Source of the DNA: Thunnus maccoyii | Lineage: Eukaryota; Chordata; Actinopteri; Scombriformes; Scombridae | Direction: 5' to 3' | Assembly: GCF_910596095.1 (NCBI RefSeq) | Contig: NC_056540.1 | Location: 24,062,501-24,126,500 of the forward strand | DNA: 64,000 nt | Shown: positions 36,733 through 47,946 of the stretch, in pieces | Position numbering within the stretch: the stretch's first letter is position 1 | Layout: each line of letters opens with the position of its first letter | Position numbers and translations under genes: made by a program | Notes under the pieces: model-generated | Databases searched by the model: none | The model's input: the letters and a program-made list of their open reading frames with translations, nothing else | What the model was told of the DNA's origin: nothing

Positions 36733-39093
36733 TGGTTCAGTATTGACTGAGAGCACTGCAGCTGGCAGCCTTGAAATGGGCTGTAATGTGATCCGACAGG
36801 GCAATAGCGGCCCGTGAATGTGCATCCACTAAAAGTGCTTGTTTTTGTCACTGAGAGGCTCAGATTGTTATTATAAGTGTGACAACATTATGGAAAGGAC
36901 CACACAGAGAAATAAAACGTGTTTATTTACTGTTTGCTTGATCCAGTCTATTTGTTATTGTGTCAAACCAAGTCTCACTCAAGGAGAAGTCTTGTTCTGA
37001 AATCTTGCAAGAGTTGAGTTGTTGTCGAAATCAACTAAATATTCAGTCATGACGGAGTTGGAGAGAGGAGTGCTGGGAAGAATTTGTTGTATTGGAGTAC
37101 AGAAAGCAAAGCTTAGTGTTATCTAAAAGATTTTCAAGGTCATGGCTGAATATTTAGCTGATTTTGATAACAACTCAACTCCAGAAGGGTTCAGAGCTGG
37201 TTGAGTCCTGGGCTTTTGACTTGCAGGGAGCATTTCTATATCCGTTAACCCTCTAAAACCTACACAGACAAAGAAGCGCCTGGACATATTTTTTTTTTCC
37301 AACTCTGAGCTTATTCTTTCAGTGAGTATCAAGTATTATACATCATATGATTCAGGGGAACCTACCCTTTCTTTCTAGTGCAGTATAAAGTCACCATCAT
37401 GCATTACCTTTGTGTGAGAATATCATATATAGCAAAAAAAGAAAAACGCCCAGTGAAAAAACTTGTTTTGTTGACAACTTTATAGTCAATCAGGGAATTT
37501 TTTTCAATGTGAAAAGTGCTATTTAGGTGTTTTGGAGCTTCATGTCAAGTTCACTCAAATTCTGAATAATGTAAGAAAAACACCCTTCGGGGGCTTCATA
37601 GAAAGTACAGAGGAAAACACAAGGCATTATCAGGAACCATGTCCTTACAGGTTCTTAAAAGTCCAGGTTATGGGAAAGTCCAGGTTATGGGGTTGTTAAG
37701 GTCCCACGATATAATAGACCTGTTAGATTTTCATATGTAGAGACTTTGTCAAGGCTATTCCCAGCAAAGGAGGAGAACTACTGGTGGACCTGAACAGCAC
37801 GTCAGAAAAAATAAGCAACTGGTTAAAATTTGGATAAACCCAAACAACTAAAAGGCAACTTTTGCGTTGTCAGCATGACAATTAGGAAAAACTATACATC
37901 ATGTATAGCTTATCGTGTGGACTACAGTGTGAAATAAATCAGAAAATTTTAACATTACTAAAGTGAGACTTCAGCTTACTGACAGAAAGGAGGAATAGAG
38001 CAATAGATGACTGGGGTCAAACATTTGGGTTAGGCAATATTTCATCAGCCTTATACTTCAAGGCCAAAATAGAATTTCACGTAAAGCAGATGGGAGGTTT
38101 GTTATGGCACGAGTAGGCTGGAAGGACTACAGCCTCTGTGGTTGCATAGATTAAAGGTGGGGATGGGTGGGAGTGGGAGGCAGAGCTTTTTCAGGCTGTT
38201 CTCAGCGGGAAGGAAGACGTAGTGACGGACGGATTCATCTGATCCAGACATGATGAGTCTAACTGTGATGTGACGGTCAAACAGGAATGTCTGACTGAAA
38301 GATGTTAGCCTGACATTGAGTTTTTGTTCTGTTGTTGGAAAGTTTGATGTCATGAAGTCTGAGTGGGCCATTTCTAAACCTGCAGAGATGGCTGCTCAGA
38401 TCTGAGGCGACCAAGTTCCTCACTTCCACTTCACTATTCATTCTGTTTGCCAAAGAATTTGTGGGCCAAAAACAAAAACAATGAGCTAAAGAGGCTAAAA
38501 TGGAGTACTCTCTTAGAGTTATTACGCAGGGAGGATGTCTGCATTTCCATAAATTATTAAAATGTCTTAAACTGAAATGTAAAAATAGTATTAATTTATT
38601 AATTTGACTTAAATATGAAACCATGACTTCTTAAATTTAACATTAGCACTTGATCTGGTACGTGTTTTAATGGGAAACAAGTTTACTTAACATTTTCATG
38701 TTGCAATAGTGAATGTGTTTCAGACTCTAAACACAGTTAATATTACACATGAAAGCATTTGAGCCATTTACTTTAAGAATTTTTATTGCAGCAGTAATTT
38801 CACAGTAACACAACGATCAGTTTTCAAACACAAAATTTTGTGTTAACACAATTAAGGACCAAAGAAAACATTGATATGATGAAGATGATAAAGATGATAT
38901 GTAAGAAAGGCAACAATAATGTGTTATAGACTATGATAGTCCTAACTGTGTCAACAATAAAGTAATTTTTTTGAGTAAGGGTTAATATTTAATATTTAGC
39001 CAAGATAAAAAAAAAAAATACTACAAAACAATCAGAAACAGATGCAAGTGCTCAATATTATCAACAGTATCATCATTTAACTTGAGAGTACAA

Positions 39094-39160
39094 GTAAACT
39101 GGGAATCGTTAAGCAGAAACGGAATCAGAATTGATAAAATTCAGACGATACTCAACCGTA
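39094..39160. mobile_element. 67-bp hAT terminal remnant inside the last coding exon of NITR-E
   Basis: Same scar as in NITR-C, flanked by GAGTACAA (39,086-39,093) and GAGTACAC (39,161-39,168). The same inner breakpoint (AGTAAACTGGGAATCG) in C and E shows that both inherited one deletion event. Confidence 0.8.
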
Positions 39161-41097
39161 GAGTACACACAGTCCTCTGAAAACTCTTTCTTCTTTCTTC
39201 CTCTTGTTGCTTTTCTTTCTGAGAAATTCAGTGCAGCGTAGTTCATTCTGTCATCAACTTCAGTCTGTGCAGGAAATAAAATGGTTACATATATAAAGTG
39301 ATATATATACGGTGTCTTTAATGGAACAACAATACATTAAATTTTGTTTTTTCACTCACAATATCATGTACCGGTTGACGCAAGTTGTCATGTCGAGCTT
39401 CTGAAATAGTGCTTTCCATTCCTACAGATGAATGAAATCATAAAAATAAGTATTTGATAGATAAAGGAACTTAATCTGACTTTTTAGTAAGAGTATTATG
39501 TCATAAAATAAAAATCGTAAAAGTGGACATTTTCTTTGATTATTCATATAAAATATAGTCAGAGAGTTTAACGAGGTACACAAAGGAAAAACAACCTCTA
39601 TGAAGACTTAAATGTTTGTCTTTTGAATGCATGTTGCTGCTATTGTTCAAAAATTCATTGATAATATACAATATGACATGATTTTACCCAAGAACCTATA
39701 CTGTAAAGGTTTGTCCAAACTTGTACATAAATTGTATAAATAAATTAATATGTCATACATCAGAACATGTTTTCAATCTAACAGAAGCATTTAGTTTGTT
39801 ACAACACTTACCTTTATATTGTTCACATACTCTTAGACTTCGGTTGCAGATGAAGACGACATTTGCAACAACAGAAATGGTCAAGCAGACTATTGATATC
39901 ACTATTCCAATAAATAGTGAATGTGTTGTTTGCACTAGAAAACAAACACACAAAAAGAAAGATGTATCAATGTCTCTTAAAGAGACTTATCAATCATGAT
40001 GTTATCAACGTAATTTGAGTAATACTTTCATTATTGAACACTAAATCATACCAAGTTCCAGTTTAGTTCCATTTCCAAATAATATCTCTCCACATGTGGC
40101 CACAGCACAGTAATAAGTCCCAGCATCAGAGGAGCTGATGTTTTTAGAGAAGCTGTAGACACAGCTCTTTGGAGACGAGTGAATGCCAGTGTTATTGCTA
40201 CATTCATCACGACTATTTCCATCAGTGTAGATGAAGTCTGGGCGAGATGCATTTGATCCAGCTCTGAACCAGTAAACACTGTGTACTCCTGGACACGTCT
40301 TGTTCTTGTAGTCAGACAGGATTGAACACTGGAGAGTCACAGAGTCTCCTGGACGGACTGGATCAGATACTGGCGGCCGCTGAACAACAGTATAGTTTGA
40401 TGTCCTTTCAGTGTTTCCTATGCAATGCAAAACTATGTTAAAAATTAGAGACCTTCACACATTTTGTAAACTGGTATTGAAGTATATCTCAAACATAAAT
40501 TCAAATTTTGTAATGGAATTGGGAAATTTAGCGACACTTAAAAGTTAAAGTAAAATAGATCACATTATTACCCTTTACTAATAAATATATCCCGTTCCAT
40601 TCAGGATTAATCCACTCCATGGCTGCACAATGGTACATTCCCTCGTCTTCTTGGGTTGTCCTCAAAATGGTCAGGTTACTAAAATTCTTTTCAGTATGTA
40701 CGTTCAATCTTGAGGGAGAAAACTCTGGTCCATACTGAGGTGTTCCAGATCCATACAGTTTCAGGATTAATTTCAGAGTATCACCGGCACTCTGCTTGTA
40801 CCAGTAGAGTTGTTTAGTGTTTAAATCATAATTATGCAAAGTACATCTCAAGGTTGCAGGTTCACCAGATTGAACTGTGATCACTGGAATCAGTGCATCT
40901 GAATGAAATGAAAATATAGAATACACATTGTAAAGAACAATTATTGTATAATGTACCAAATACATTATGCAAAAAGATGATATATGAACCTCCAAACATC
41001 TTGTTGGCAAATTCTCAATTGCATACAGAATGCACAGAATTAGATGATACTTACATCCTTGATGAAGAACAAGCAGTGTTACCCATAACACGATCAT
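39109..41097 (-). CDS. nitr: NITR-E: novel immune-type receptor with transposon-derived C-terminus
   Basis: 358-residue receptor; coding exons (minus): 41097-41055, 40898-40572, 40417-40052, 39934-39812, 39421-39360, 39264-39109. The V domain is closest to that of C (CDR1-like HNYDLNTKQL), with CDR3-like AAMEWINPEW. The I domain has six cysteines and FGNGTKLEL; DECSNNTG adds a possible N-glycosylation site not seen in the others. The membrane segment is uncharged. The tail has MNYAAL (Tyr316) and CVYSTV (Tyr341) and then the same transposon-encoded ending as C. The exon 2 donor is shifted by nothing, but the last codon before it is AAG instead of AAA. All frames are open. Confidence 0.83.
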
Positions 41098-41233
41098 CTT
41101 CACATTGTCTCTTGTTAGGAACCTTTCTGGTATTTCACTGAGTAAAGGAGGTGATGTGACGTGGCCACGACACTGAATGTCACACTGAGAAATGCATTTG
41201 ATTGGTTATTACAGATTCAAAGTGCACTTCCTG
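41098..41233 (-). promoter_or_regulatory. Putative promoter of NITR-E
   Basis: Minus strand: CAGGAAGTGC (41,233-41,224) and a CCAAT box ending at 41,201 (104 bp from the ATG). The spacing between the two is about 8 bp shorter than in B-D because one GAATCT-type repeat is missing. TGACGTGG is present near 41,157-41,164. Confidence 0.5.
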
Positions 41234-41543
41234 TCACATTGATCTTATCCTGGTCTTTGTGAAGCACATTTCACCTCTCATTGTTCACCATTCACTCAGT
41301 CATTTTAATTATAATCTCAAAGATTTTTGATTTTATGAATTTTGGGAACTTTTCCATTACTGCTCTCATCTTGTAGTGCTTTTCATCTTTGGTTGGCATG
41401 TCCAGCTTCTGCCCTCACTCTGCATGTAGGTGTACAGCTCTGCAGCGAGCTAAACACACTTCCAACAGTGGTTGAAGACAGGAGTGGCCGGTGAGGATTT
41501 TACTGGAACAAACTGTGAAAAAACAGTATCAGAAAGAAAATTC

Positions 41544-42647
41544 AATTAAAGCTGCAAGCAGTGATGAACGGGTCCTTGTACCTCATGTGCATCAGAGGGA
41601 GTGGCAGCCGTTGTATCACTACTGGAGGACAGTTGATACAGCTCTGAATTGTCAGGATTATCGGACACTTTGTGAATGGGTAAAATATTATTTCCTGTGT
41701 GCAGTATTTGGTGCTGGAAATGACATATTGTAAATTGTGTATACAGTTGAGGAACTATGTGTCACTTAGGCTTCACTTCCTGTTGACCGTAGACAATACT
41801 ACATAAGTGAAATATTAATGCATCAATACATTTACCTGATGAAAACTGACATGGATATACATTTTCATGAATATCGGACATTGTATGTAAGAGATAACTA
41901 TCAGTTTCTGTGTCCACTATGTAGTGCTAGAGAACACCCACTAATTATATGTCATGTTGTTGTATATCATGTGTAGACCACACCATGTAAATTTCATGTA
42001 AAATGGATGATATCAGTCACATAAGGTTGACTTACTGTTGTCAGTAGGTGGTGCTATGACTATGATTCAATATTGACATGTAGATGTGTTCAGGTCTGGA
42101 CTCTTATCAAGCATGAGGATTTTGTGGCAGATTGGACAATGTAAAGTGGAGTTAAAACAACTTCCTGTTTCATATTTTGGGCAAAATTGACTGGCACGCC
42201 ACACCAAAAATGTTCCATGAAAATTCAAAAGCTTTGCAATTTAGCATCACAAAGTTCTTTAGATGTCACCTACCAAATTTGAAGTCGTTCAGATTAATTC
42301 TCTTAGAAGATTTCATTAAAGTACAACCCCTGTAAATGGCTTCACTTTGCAAAAAAATTGCACAGTAAATTCAAATGTCTGACTTCCTGTTGGACTTAGG
42401 TTATGGCTTCAAGAGGCTTTTTTTAAAGTCTGGAGATGGTACATCTGCGTACCAAATTTCGGACATGTATGTCAAATTTAAAGGTGGGGGTGTCCTCGAA
42501 CCATTTTGCCAAACCCAGACCCAAGACCTATATCAGATATCAAGTTTCGCCACTTCTGATGCATGTGCAAAGTTGGTGAGTTTTTGAACAACCCTAGCAC
42601 CTCAAAAATGCTAAAAGTATTGAGGCACTTTCATGCTCGGGCCCTAA
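41544..42647 (+). repeat. Fish-wide dispersed repeat, copy 4 (longest)
   Basis: Runs from AATTAAAGCTGCAAGCAG to CGGGCCCTAA, about 1.1 kb, without the internal losses of copies 1-3. It lies in the 5' flank of NITR-E at the same point as in B and C. Confidence 0.65.
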
Positions 42648-43299
42648 TGATATTGATTACAAATCAGTAAAAGACAAGATAGCATAAACAAGTGTCTGAC
42701 AGAACCTACTGTCAAGACGAACTGGTACAGAAACAAGAAAACTGGACTGGATGGACTGGATGTATGATGAAACAAAGCATCATTAGTACAGATCAACATC
42801 AAAGAGGGTGTAATCAATACTGTGATAACAATGTGTTATGTAAGAGGCGTCACTCGAACCTTCTGTGAACCTTGGCTTTATGGGGCTTTGTAAAGAGTTT
42901 CAGGTCATTGTTTAAATGTCTGACTTGGAACTTTTCAGTTTTGGTTCACTTTCACCATTCTTATAGCGCCATTTTCAGCTGCAGTTTTCTGCAAAAAAGC
43001 ACTAAAACGCTGCTGTGTACTACCTGCTCAGCACTAAATGATAAACAGACACAGTTAGCGACTAGCTGGTGAACATAGTGGAGCATTTATCAGCAAAAGA
43101 GAATGACAAACTGAGCTAAAAGAGATTGAATATTGGACTTACATTCACCATGTGTCCAGAAACATGAATCCAGATGAATGATAATGTTGCTCTGTAACTG
43201 CTGGATGTGTAAATAAGCAACTGGCTAACAAGTTCACCATATTAACTTAAAGTTACTACAGTAACTTTTAACTGGTTATGAAACAGTCTTATGATGCCT
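42648..43299. repeat. Distal 5' flank of the NITR-E unit
   Basis: Paralogous to 16,734-17,400 and 27,025-27,720, ending at the AT-rich tract. No gene was seen. Confidence 0.55.
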
Positions 43300-43361
43300 C
43301 TATATAATAATATAATAATATTATAATACATAATATAGTATAGTATAGTATAGTATAATAA
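43300..43361. repeat. AT-rich microsatellite (TATAATA / TAGTA units)
   Basis: Runs of TATAATA followed by four or five TAGTA units. The tract marks a break between unit DNA and the block to its right. Confidence 0.75.
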
Positions 43362-43810
43362 AGAGAGACAAGCCTATTTTAAGAAATCCCCTCATTCTGC
43401 TCCAATTTACAGTGCATCAGTCTGTGGTGAGAAAGGAGCAAAACCACATTAAAATACATAAAAATAAATGAATAAACTCATCAGTCAGTTTCCAGAATTA
43501 AGATGATATATGCAGGTTTTGACGTTTAACTGTAAATTTCAGGCTAGATGGAGATTTTGTCATGCCTTATGGTTTAGGGGATGGATTTTGATGGGCTGTC
43601 AGGGTTTCTATTGTTCATGAAATCGCTCTGAAAGTGATGCCAACGACGCCTTTTAGTCAAGTTTAGTAAAGTAACAGTTGCTTAACACAGCCTCAGACAA
43701 CTAGCTCAATGTGGTTCCTTTTACCTGTATTTAGTTATACTCTCTATTTTAATATTTATATGTCATATGTAATTGTAAATTAAATTTGCAATAACAGTGG
43801 AGGCAAACAG
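43362..43810 (+). repeat. Partial copy of 34,755-35,520
   Basis: Shares AAGAAATC...CTGCTCCAATTTACAGTGCA, GGATTTTGATGGGCTGTCAG and CTGTATTTAGTTATACTCTC with the right half and right flank of the Harbinger-like element at 34,274. The element's right end is missing here (CAACGACG joins CCTTTTAGTCA). No gene was seen. Confidence 0.65.
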
Positions 43811-43839
43811 GGACATATTTTCATTTATATTTTTAATCT

Positions 43840-43990
43840 AGGCTCCACTGGAATATCTCTGCGTGATTTACAGTTCAAAAAAACTCCCTATTTATCTTAT
43901 AGCGGCTCTTTATGCAGCCCCTCAGTTCAGCCTCTATCAGAGACAGGCCGTTTTAGCTCCTGTCTCTTCAAGGCCCCCCTCAAAGATTTT
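43840..43990. repeat. Dispersed-repeat-like segment
   Basis: Contains TATTTATCTTATAGCGGC, CAGCCCCTCAGTTCAGCC and TTTTAGCTCCTGTCTCTTC, words I recall from a fish-wide repeat. There is no second copy in the window, so the call rests on memory. Confidence 0.35.
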
Positions 43991-44599
43991 TGAGGGGGAC
44001 GTGCACGTGCACGTAAAGCTGCTGTGGCGCACCCTGGTTCCTTTGTTCCTTTGTTTACTTTGGCGGTAAACATTTGTCTGCTCGTATGAGTGTCTGTCAT
44101 GGCTGAGGGAAAGGACACAGTGCATTTTGGCTGGCTGAACAGGGTAAGTTGGAGGATCTGCTTGGAAGTTTGGCCATGGCTTTGGTTTGAAATATGAATT
44201 TGTAGGTTGCTTTGTTATCAGAGAGTTTTAGTGCTAGGACCAAGTCATAGTTTGTGTTGTTAACAGGTGGGCTGGGTGATAGGTGTCGGTCCTTGTCTGC
44301 ATAGAACTGGTAAAGTCCCTGGTAGGCTGTAGCAGTGTTCCCCTTTTGAGTTTGTTGGGTGATCTTTGTAGTGTTGTGGCCAGCGGGGTTGAAGTGTTGC
44401 TTGGGAGCACATCCATGGCTTCTGGAGGGTTGCTAGTTTGCTAGTTGCCCCCCTGACCCATCGGGCTTTAGCACATAAATACCAACCACAAGCTGAATGA
44501 AATTAGGGGGGAGCTTAGGTAGGGGAACTTGGTGTTCAGATAGTGGGGAAACTTCAAACCGGCTGGGGCGTAAGCTTCTTAGTGTGAATGGGGAGACTT

Positions 44600-47229
44600 T
44601 GCTGTGTCTTGCTGGGCCTGCATCAGCATAAAGTTTTTTGGTTGGCTGGTTGTAATTGGAGGAATTTGGAGTTGAAATGGCAGAAAGTGAGGCGTTTATT
44701 GCTGCTCCGTCCGAGGAGGCCTTGGAGAGGTGCACAAAAGAGCAGTTGCTTAGATTGTTATTCAGTGGTGGTGGGGGTTACATGTCTCAAAATGTCTCAA
44801 AGAAAATATTAAAGTGGCTTTGAAATCAAAACTAGTTGAAATGGGGGTTATGACAGCAGACCCAGAGGTGCTTTCTCCAGTTGTCACTACTATACTTGTT
44901 CAGATGCAAGGGCTGACTTTTGAGCAACAAAAAGAGCTTCTCTTGATCCAAATGGAACAAGAGAAATGTAAACAAGAGTTGGAAGTTAAAAAGCAAATAG
45001 AGGTGTAGATGATTTGCCAGCAGACACAGAGAGCAAGGTTAGAGCTGGAGGGACATCGTCTATCTCTGAGTTAAGACAGCAAGTGGTGCAAGCAGTGAGG
45101 ATCAGGGTGGGCAAGTGCCAAGGTCTGGTGTGCATCCCTTTGATATTAGTAACTTGCGTTTGTTGCCAAAGTTAAATGAGAGGGACCTAAATGTTTTTTT
45201 GTGTTGTTTGAGCATGTTAGTAAGGTGAGGAGCTGGCTTGATGCGGACTGTGTTTTAATGTTCCAGTGTGTTCTCACTGGAAAGGCGCAGAAAGCTTATT
45301 CATTCTTGTGCCTAGAAGATAGCTCTAGCTACCACAAAGTAAAATCTACCGTGCTTAAGGCCTATGAGTTTGTGCCAGAGGTGTACCGCCATCGGTTCAA
45401 GTCTTGGGAGAAGAGAAATGGTCAAACATATGTTGAATTTGCTAAAGATCTGACAAACCATTTTAAATGCTGGTTGACTGCACTCGAAGTTACTAATTTT
45501 AATGACTTGTGTGATTTGGTTATTTTGGAGTAGTTCAAAAATACTACGACCTACATTAACGAGAAAAAGGTCACCACTGCTGCTGAGGCTGCTGCATCAG
45601 CAGATGAATATGTGCTGCTCCATAAAAGCAGTTTTAGGAAGCACACTGCTGCACGTGATGACTCTGGATGGAGAGGGAATAACTCCGGTACTACTTCATT
45701 CGACCAGATGTGGCCACGGAAAGCTAGTTCATTTAAGTTTGACCATAATTCACGTGGCACCTTGGATAAGAGTAAAAGCTGCAACTACTGTCATGAGACA
45801 GGGCATTGGAAGGCTGAGTGTCCTGCTTTACAGACAAAAAATAAGGGAGTAAAACCTAATGTGAAGCCTTCTGTGGCTGCTGCACCTGTTGGTACTGGTC
45901 GCACCTCTGAAGTGCCTTCCTCTAATGGTTGTAAGCCTGATGTTTTGGCTGCGCATGCTCCTTTCATTAGAGATGGTTTTGTGTCACTGGTGGAAAATCC
46001 TGAGGGACACAGGTGCATATGACTCTTACATAGTGGACTCTGTGTTGCGTTTATCAGCAGAAACTGACACTGGTGATCAGTTGTGGGATGGGTTTAACCA
46101 TTTTGCCTATGCCCTTGCACAAAATGATCCTTAGCTGTGAGCTTGTGCAGGGTGAGGTGGCTGCGGTGGTACAGCCAGAGTTGCCCATTGAAGGGGTTCA
46201 CTTTATTTTGAGCAATGGCTTGGCTGGTAGCCGGGTTTGGGCTGAAACTCCTTCATCAACTGTGGTTACACTCTGTCTGGGTGACACTGGGGAGGCCGCA
46301 GTTTGATCGGGCATTTATGCTCTGGGTGGATGCCAGCCAGGTGGGAGCAGGTGCCGTCTTGCTGCAGGAGGATGGATGGGGGTGGGGAGGCCAGTAAGCT
46401 TCTTTTCCAAAAACTTAAACCGTTACCAGTTTAATTACTCAGTGATAGAGAAGGAACCGTTGGCACTCATTTGGGCTTTGCAGCATTTTGAAGTGTATGT
46501 ATGAGCAGGTGTAGCACCTCTTGTGGTTTATACGGATTATAATCTTCTGACTTTTTTACAGTCTCTCAGGAGCCCAAACCAGAGACTAATGAGGTGGTCT
46601 TGGTTTTTGCAGGCCTATGACCTGGACATTAGACACATTAAAGGAATAGACAACATCATAGCAGATGTGTTGTCACGTGCCCCTTTGCTCTGAGTTCTTG
46701 CCCGTGTGACCTCTGAGCCTACTGTAACGCCATTTCTTTCTGCCCTTTTGACTTGCTCTTACAAGTGCCTGTTGTCTTAATCTCCTTCCCAGGTACCGGG
46801 GTTGCTGAGGAGGGGTGGGGGAAGCAGCAGGTGGATTCCATTGTGTGCACTGTCAGTTACTGTGTCTGTCTTTGAGGTGCTACAGGAGCTGATTGCAGGA
46901 GGCTATCAACCAGATTTGGAGCACCTGAGCCCAGTGCTCCACAGGACATAAAAGGCCCAGCTTCCAGCATGGCTTGCTCTCTCTCTCCCCGCTAGTGAAT
47001 GTTTTGTTTTGCTTAGCCTTTTGTTTTACTTTTATTACACAACACCCTCCTCCACACCATCCACACCCATCCATGTGAACACTATAGATGCCACTGACTA
47101 ACACACCTCACATCCTGAAGTTACTTTGCAGTTTATTCACTTACTTACTCTACAATAAATTATTTGGTATTTATTGGCATTTGGTGTCTTTTCCTGTTTT
47201 TGGCATGGCCTATGGGCTGGGTTATTACA
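44600..47229 (+). mobile_element. Ty3/Gypsy LTR retrotransposon fossil
   Basis: Parts occur in the order of a Gypsy element: a gag-like region (about 44.8-45.5 kb), a CCHC zinc knuckle CNYCHETGHWKAEC (about 45.78 kb), an aspartic-protease start DTGAYDS (about 46.01 kb), and RNase H pieces (VDASQVGAGAVLLQED, 46.33 kb; VYTDYNLL and IKGIDNIIADVLSR, 46.5-46.7 kb). A 3' LTR follows. Most of the reverse transcriptase and the integrase region are not recognisable. The element is broken many times over. The left edge lies somewhere between 43,990 and 44,680, and no 5' LTR was recognised, so LTR divergence cannot give an age. It sits in the 5' flank of NITR-F. Confidence 0.8.
46723..47229 (+). repeat. 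Probable 3' LTR of the Gypsy fossil
   Basis: Begins TGTAACGCC and ends GGGTTATTACA, giving TG...CA ends with short inverted TGTAA/TTACA. It contains a TATA-like CATAAAAGG and an AATAAA near its right end. The sequence right of it is paralogous receptor-unit DNA. Confidence 0.55.
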
Positions 47230-47806
47230 CCTCTTAAATGTTGATCTGTACTAGTGATACTTGGTTTAATCATTCATGTAGGACAACGTTACTAGTTCAA
47301 CATTTTATTTTTGTGAATCCAGTTTCCTTGTTTCTGTACTAGTTCTTTACAGTGTGTAAATGCATGCGATTGGTTGTCACAGAATCTACATTCAAAGTGC
47401 ACTTCCTGTCACATTGATCTTACAGTATGTTTGGTATGACACTTGTTTATGGTATCTTGTCTTTTTCTGATTTGTAATCAATATCATCAAATATAATTTC
47501 TGATACTAGTTTTTCACAGTTTAACTGATTGTTTCAGTAAAATCCTCACAGGCCACTGCTATTTTCAACCACTGTTGGAAGAGTGTTTAGCTCACTGCAG
47601 AGCTGTGCACCTACACGCAGAGTGGGGACAGAAGCTGGACATACCGACCAAAGATGAAAAGCACTACAAGATGAGAGCATTAATAGAAGAGTTCCCAAAA
47701 TTCATAAAATAAAAACTCTTTGAGATTATAATTAAAATAACTGAGTGGATGGTGAAGAATGAGAGGTGAAATATGCTTCACAAAGACCAGGATAAGATCA
47801 GTGTGA
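47230..47806. repeat. 5' flank of the inverted NITR-F unit
   Basis: Reverse complement of the 5' flanks of the other units (compare 56,370-56,500 and 27,030-27,200). The fish-wide repeat is absent, so the site is empty. An 80-bp foreign piece is inserted at about 47,345-47,425 (listed separately). Confidence 0.65.
47345..47425 (-). promoter_or_regulatory. Stray NITR promoter fragment in inverted orientation
   Basis: GCGATTGGTTGTCACAG ... AAAGTGCACTTCCTGTCACA is the CCAAT plus ETS part of a receptor promoter, pointing left, inside the right-pointing flank of NITR-F. The insert lies between two copies of TTACAGT. No gene follows it. Confidence 0.65.
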
Positions 47807-47946
47807 CAGGAAGTGCACTTTGAATGTAGATTCTGTGTTAACCAATCAAATGCATTTCTCTGTGTGACATTCAGTGTCGTGGCCACATCACATCACCTTT
47901 ACTCAGTGAAATACCAGAAAGTTTCCTAACAAGAGACAATGTCAAG
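47807..47946 (+). promoter_or_regulatory. Putative promoter of NITR-F
   Basis: CAGGAAGTGC at 47,807-47,816 and CCAAT at 47,842-47,846, the latter 101 bp before the ATG. The CRE-like word of C, D, E and G is altered (complement of TGATGTGG). Confidence 0.5.

Larger units (their letters stand above)
33716..38760. repeat. R block split by a 2.5-kb composite insertion (3' flank of NITR-E)
   Basis: R sequence occupies 33,716-34,187 and resumes at about 36,733 (CAGTATTGACTGAGAGCAC), running to the 3' end of NITR-E. In other R copies these parts adjoin. The intervening 34,188-36,732 holds the Harbinger-like element, another dispersed repeat and a block shared with 50,400-50,730. The words near 33,775-33,805 (GGATTTGGTGGTGAATGC) still resemble the terminal repeat of the MITE at 52,684. 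Confidence 0.7.
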
